Positions 6,165 to 8,523 of a DNA stretch of 8,523 nt are shown here, piece after piece. The stretch is from NCBI GenBank assembly GCA_049281195.1, contig JBAPRR010000131.1, positions 1-8,523 on the forward strand. The letters are read 5' to 3'. The notes under the pieces are model-generated. The model searched no databases. It saw only the letters and a list, made by a program, of their open reading frames with translations, and was not told the DNA's origin. The first letter of the stretch is position 1. Every line of letters begins with the position of its first letter. Made by a program: the position numbers and the translations under genes. Origin of the DNA: JBAPRR01 sp049281195 (GTDB lineage: Bacteria > Actinomycetota > Acidimicrobiia > Acidimicrobiales > CAVXTF01).

Positions 6165-7973
6165 ATGGAGCGCCTGAGCGGGCTCGATGCCAGTTTCCTT
6201 TATATGGAGACGCCGAGTCTCCATATGCACGTCTCCATGGCCGCGGTATTCGACCCGTCGACCATGAAGGGCGGCTACTCGTACGAGAAGATCCGTGATC
6301 TGGTGGCAGGCCGGCTCCAGCAGACCTCAGTGTTCCGTCGCCGCCTGGTCGAGGTTCCTTTCAGGCTCGGCCATCCCTATTGGGTCGAAGATCCCGGGTT
6401 CGACATCGACTTCCATCTACGTCGGGCCGCACTGCCCGCCCCGGGCGGCCTGACCGAACTTTCGGAGTTCGTCGGTGACGTCTGCAGCCGGCAGCTGGAC
6501 CGCTCAAAGCCGCTGTGGCAGATGTACATCGTCGAGGGGCTCGAGAACGGCAACTTCGCCCTGGTGACGAAGATCCACCATTCGACTATCGACGGGGTAT
6601 CGGGAGCGGAGCTGCTCGGGAAGCTCTTCGACATAGCCCCGGATCCCGAGCCCGACGAGCCAGAGGAAGTGCGGCTCGCCCGAACCCGGGTCCCTTCCGA
6701 CTTCGAACTGGTGGCGCAGGCTCTCGCCACGCGGCTCACCAAGCCGCCGAAGATCGCCCGGCTCGTGTGGCGCACCGCATTCGCAATGCTCGACGTGAGG
6801 AAGGTGCGCGGAAGCTCGGAGTCGAGTCGCAAGGCGCCACTTCCTCTGTCGGCGCCGCGCACCTCTTTCAACGCCGCGATCACTGCGCATCGCAAGGTGG
6901 CGTTCTCTTCGATCTCTCTCGACGACGTGAAGGCGCTCAAGAACCAGGAAGGGACCACGGTCAACGACGTGGTGCTGGCGATCTGCACGGGAGCGATACG
7001 CAAGTTCCTCCTCGAGCGCGATGAGCTTCCGGAAACACCGCTGGTGGCCTCGGTACCTGTGTCGGTACACGACACCGAAGGCATCAAAGGGTCCAACAAG
7101 GTCTCTGCGATGTTCGCCGGCCTGCCCACCCACATCGAGGATCCTCTGGAGCGCCTGCGTGTCATCAACCAGAGCACGCGCGGCGCGAAGGAGATGCACA
7201 AGGCCATCGGCGCGAGCGTGCTCTTGGACTGGACCGAGCACGCCACCCCCAACGTGTTCGCCGCGGCCGCGCGCACCTACAGCCGCCTGAAGCTGGCCGA
7301 CCACCACCGTCCGATCCACAACTTGATCGTGTCGAACGTTCCCGGACCGGACTTCCCCATTTACTTCTCGGGGGCGAAACTGGTAGCCGGCTTTCCACTC
7401 GGTCCGGTCCTCGAGGGGGCGGGCATCAACATCACGGTGATGAGCTACCGGGGAGTTCTCAACTGGGGCCTCATAGCTTGCCGCGAGACCGTGGCCGGTC
7501 TCTGGGATATAGCGGACGCTATTGCCGCCGCTTTGGACGAGCTGCTCGAGGCCGCCGGACTTCCTACCGGGACACCGGTCGGCGTGGCGCCCAAACACGT
7601 TGAGGGTGGTACGGCGAAGGAAGAGTCCTCAGTCCCACATGAGGACAGGGGCGAGGGCAGGGTCAAAGTCAAGGCTTCGAAGAAGACAGCCAAGAAGACG
7701 ACGAAAGCCCCCAAGGCGCCAAAGGCTCCCAAGGAATCACCAGAACAGTTCGCTCCAGTCGCTGAAGCCGTTGTCGAAACCGCTGTCGGTTCCGCACAAC
7801 CGGATCGACCAGTTCCACCGTTTCAACCGATCCGAGCGCTCCAGAGCACAGAGCCCGAGCCTGCAACCGATCCCATAGCCACAGAGATCGGCACTATTCC
7901 CACAGAGTTGGCACACGTCTCCGAATCGGGAAGTTCCAACGGCAACGGATCGGGGTCGGTCAGCACCGCTTGA
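6165..7973 (+). CDS. Wax ester synthase / diacylglycerol acyltransferase (WS/DGAT)
   Basis: Acyl-CoA-dependent O-acyltransferase expected to make triacylglycerol or wax esters from acyl-CoA and diacylglycerol or fatty alcohol at the inner face of the membrane or on lipid droplets. The start MERLSGLDASFLYMETP is typical of the family. The catalytic motif HHxxxDG reads HHSTIDG at 138-144, with H139 the likely base. PLW (116-118), the ND motif in TVNDVVLA (265-272), and NVPGPDFPIYFSGAKL (391-406) at the start of the C-terminal DUF1298 part are all present, and the conserved fold ends near residue 465. The family is usually about 450-480 residues; here a further 135 residues follow. They are low in complexity, with a basic KASKKTAKKTTKAPK stretch (503-517), then an acidic/Pro part and a Gly/Ser/Asn end. 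The tail is in frame with the usual codon style, so it does not look like a frameshift. The gene is divergent from the hydrolase and possibly co-transcribed with the next gene. Confidence 0.95.
   Translation: MERLSGLDASFLYMETPSLHMHVSMAAVFDPSTMKGGYSYEKIRDLVAGRLQQTSVFRRRLVEVPFRLGHPYWVEDPGFDIDFHLRRAALPAPGGLTELSEFVGDVCSRQLDRSKPLWQMYIVEGLENGNFALVTKIHHSTIDGVSGAELLGKLFDIAPDPEPDEPEEVRLARTRVPSDFELVAQALATRLTKPPKIARLVWRTAFAMLDVRKVRGSSESSRKAPLPLSAPRTSFNAAITAHRKVAFSSISLDDVKALKNQEGTTVNDVVLAICTGAIRKFLLERDELPETPLVASVPVSVHDTEGIKGSNKVSAMFAGLPTHIEDPLERLRVINQSTRGAKEMHKAIGASVLLDWTEHATPNVFAAAARTYSRLKLADHHRPIHNLIVSNVPGPDFPIYFSGAKLVAGFPLGPVLEGAGINITVMSYRGVLNWGLIACRETVAGLWDIADAIAAALDELLEAAGLPTGTPVGVAPKHVEGGTAKEESSVPHEDRGEGRVKVKASKKTAKKTTKAPKAPKAPKESPEQFAPVAEAVVETAVGSAQPDRPVPPFQPIRALQSTEPEPATDPIATEIGTIPTELAHVSESGSSNGNGSGSVSTA
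6202..6226 (+). repeat. Perfect 10-bp inverted repeat at the start of the WS/DGAT coding region
   Basis: ATATGGAGAC, a five-base loop GCCGA, and GTCTCCATAT form a perfect stem 37 bases after the ATG. It spans codons 13-21, which encode the family-conserved MET-P and LHMH part. In mRNA it would form a stable hairpin just beyond the initiating ribosome footprint. Confidence 0.8.
7704..7733 (+). repeat. KAP tripeptide repeat in the WS/DGAT tail
   Basis: Residues 514-523 read KAP three times plus K, directly after a KKTAKKTTK run. Codons differ between units, so selection on the peptide is more likely than a recent DNA duplication. Such Lys/Ala/Pro tracts are known from histone-H1-like and HupB tails. 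Confidence 0.75.
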
Positions 7974-8008
7974 CCCGACCAGTCTGGTAGATCTGGCGTT
8001 CCGAACGA

Positions 8009-8523
8009 ATGCCAGAGGAAACAGTGCCGGAGCTTTCAGCGGTCCTACTCGGGACCGGCAATCCCTTGCCCGACGCACAGCGCGCCGGAGCTGCCACCCT
8101 GATCCGTGCAGGGGAGAAGCGCTTTCTGGTCGACGCCGGCCGCGGTGTGTGCATGCGGTTGGTGGCGGCCGGAACGCTTCCCGTCATGTTGAGCGGCGTG
8201 CTTCTCACGCACCTCCACAGCGATCACGTGTGCGACCTGAACGACGTGATCACCACTCACTGGATCATGAGCCAGCAGCCGAGCGAACTGGAGATCATCG
8301 GCCCCGAGGGAACCGCGGATGTGGTGGATGGCGCCCTCAAGATGCTCCACTCGGACATCGCATACCGGCGCGCGCACCACCGGGATCTGACCTGGAGTCC
8401 GCAGATCAAAGTGCGACACGTGGCCGGCTCAGAAGTAACCGAAATCGCAGATGTGGTGATCCGGACCGCCTACACCGATCACCGGCCGGTGGAACCCTCT
8501 GTCGGATACAGGTTCGAGTACTC
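8009..8523 (+). CDS. Metallo-beta-lactamase-fold hydrolase, RNase Z/arylsulfatase-like (partial)
   Basis: The first 171 codons of a metal-dependent hydrolase; the end lies outside the window. The start of the fold is seen in AVLLGTGNPLPD and FLVDAGRG, and the zinc motif HxHxDH reads THLHSDH (residues 67-73 from the ATG at 8009), followed by DLNDVI. Near the window edge YTDHRPVEPSVGYRFEY resembles the RNase Z/ElaC-like segment with the Asp/His ligands and a conserved GYR-E. This places it in the RNase Z-like branch, which includes tRNA 3' processing enzymes and many uncharacterised hydrolases; a housekeeping RNase Z role is not shown. An in-frame GTG at 8024 has AGAGGA just upstream and is an equally good start, since the ATG has no clear Shine-Dalgarno. 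It lies 35 bp after WS/DGAT on the same strand, so it may share its transcript. Confidence 0.85.
   Translation, partial: MPEETVPELSAVLLGTGNPLPDAQRAGAATLIRAGEKRFLVDAGRGVCMRLVAAGTLPVMLSGVLLTHLHSDHVCDLNDVITTHWIMSQQPSELEIIGPEGTADVVDGALKMLHSDIAYRRAHHRDLTWSPQIKVRHVAGSEVTEIADVVIRTAYTDHRPVEPSVGYRFEY

Noticed and set aside
6504..7598. 364-codon open frame on the minus strand opposite WS/DGAT
   Set aside because: Arg/His/Glu-rich translation without domains, fully antisense to the conserved acyltransferase core.
7974..8008. Terminator between WS/DGAT and the metallo-hydrolase gene
   Set aside because: ACCAG/CTGGT is present but has a one-base loop and no T-run, so it is not a credible terminator.
1..8523. 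CRISPR array, insertion sequence, tRNA or phage genes
   Set aside because: No regularly spaced repeats, transposase motifs, terminal inverted repeats or cloverleaf sequences were seen on either strand.

Overview
The window is GC-rich, densely packed DNA with frequent GTG starts and an actinobacterial gene set: a wax ester synthase/diacylglycerol acyltransferase (WS/DGAT), a LipC-like membrane esterase, and a Liv-type ABC importer with a fused permease. I infer an actinobacterium (Actinomycetota), perhaps of the Acidimicrobiia or mycobacterial kind. The class is a guess from gene style; no rRNA or other phylogenetic marker is present.

Left part (1-4382, all on the minus strand): a complete branched-chain-amino-acid-type ABC importer, read right to left. 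It has a lipoprotein binding protein (LivK-like, 3081-4382), a single-chain LivH-LivM fusion permease (1075-2967), an ATPase LivG (294-1085 or 1091) and the first 99 codons of the second ATPase LivF (1-297, cut by the window edge). The last three genes overlap and are surely co-transcribed and translationally coupled. livK is 113 bp upstream of the permease gene with no terminator visible between them.

Middle (4383-6032): a 129-bp gap carries the livK leader, a -10-like hexamer and a palindrome very close to the KstR operator known from mycobacterial sterol/lipid catabolism. Beyond it, also on the minus strand, lies a 506-residue alpha/beta hydrolase with three or four N-terminal membrane segments and a complete Ser-Asp-His triad.

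Right part (6033-8523): a 132-bp divergent intergenic region, then on the plus strand a 602-residue WS/DGAT with an unusual 130-residue disordered, Lys/Ala/Pro-containing tail. It is followed 35 bp later by the start of a metallo-beta-lactamase-fold hydrolase that runs off the window.

Working model (inference): an esterase, a storage-lipid acyltransferase and an importer with a KstR-like operator sit side by side, so this may be a lipid or steroid acquisition and storage locus. The Liv-type importer may then carry a lipid-derived or other hydrophobic carboxylic substrate rather than leucine. None of the gene families is new. The points worth checking are the operator, the acyltransferase tail, the hairpin at the start of the acyltransferase gene and the permease fusion. 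No tRNA, rRNA, CRISPR array, insertion sequence or clear Rho-independent terminator was seen.
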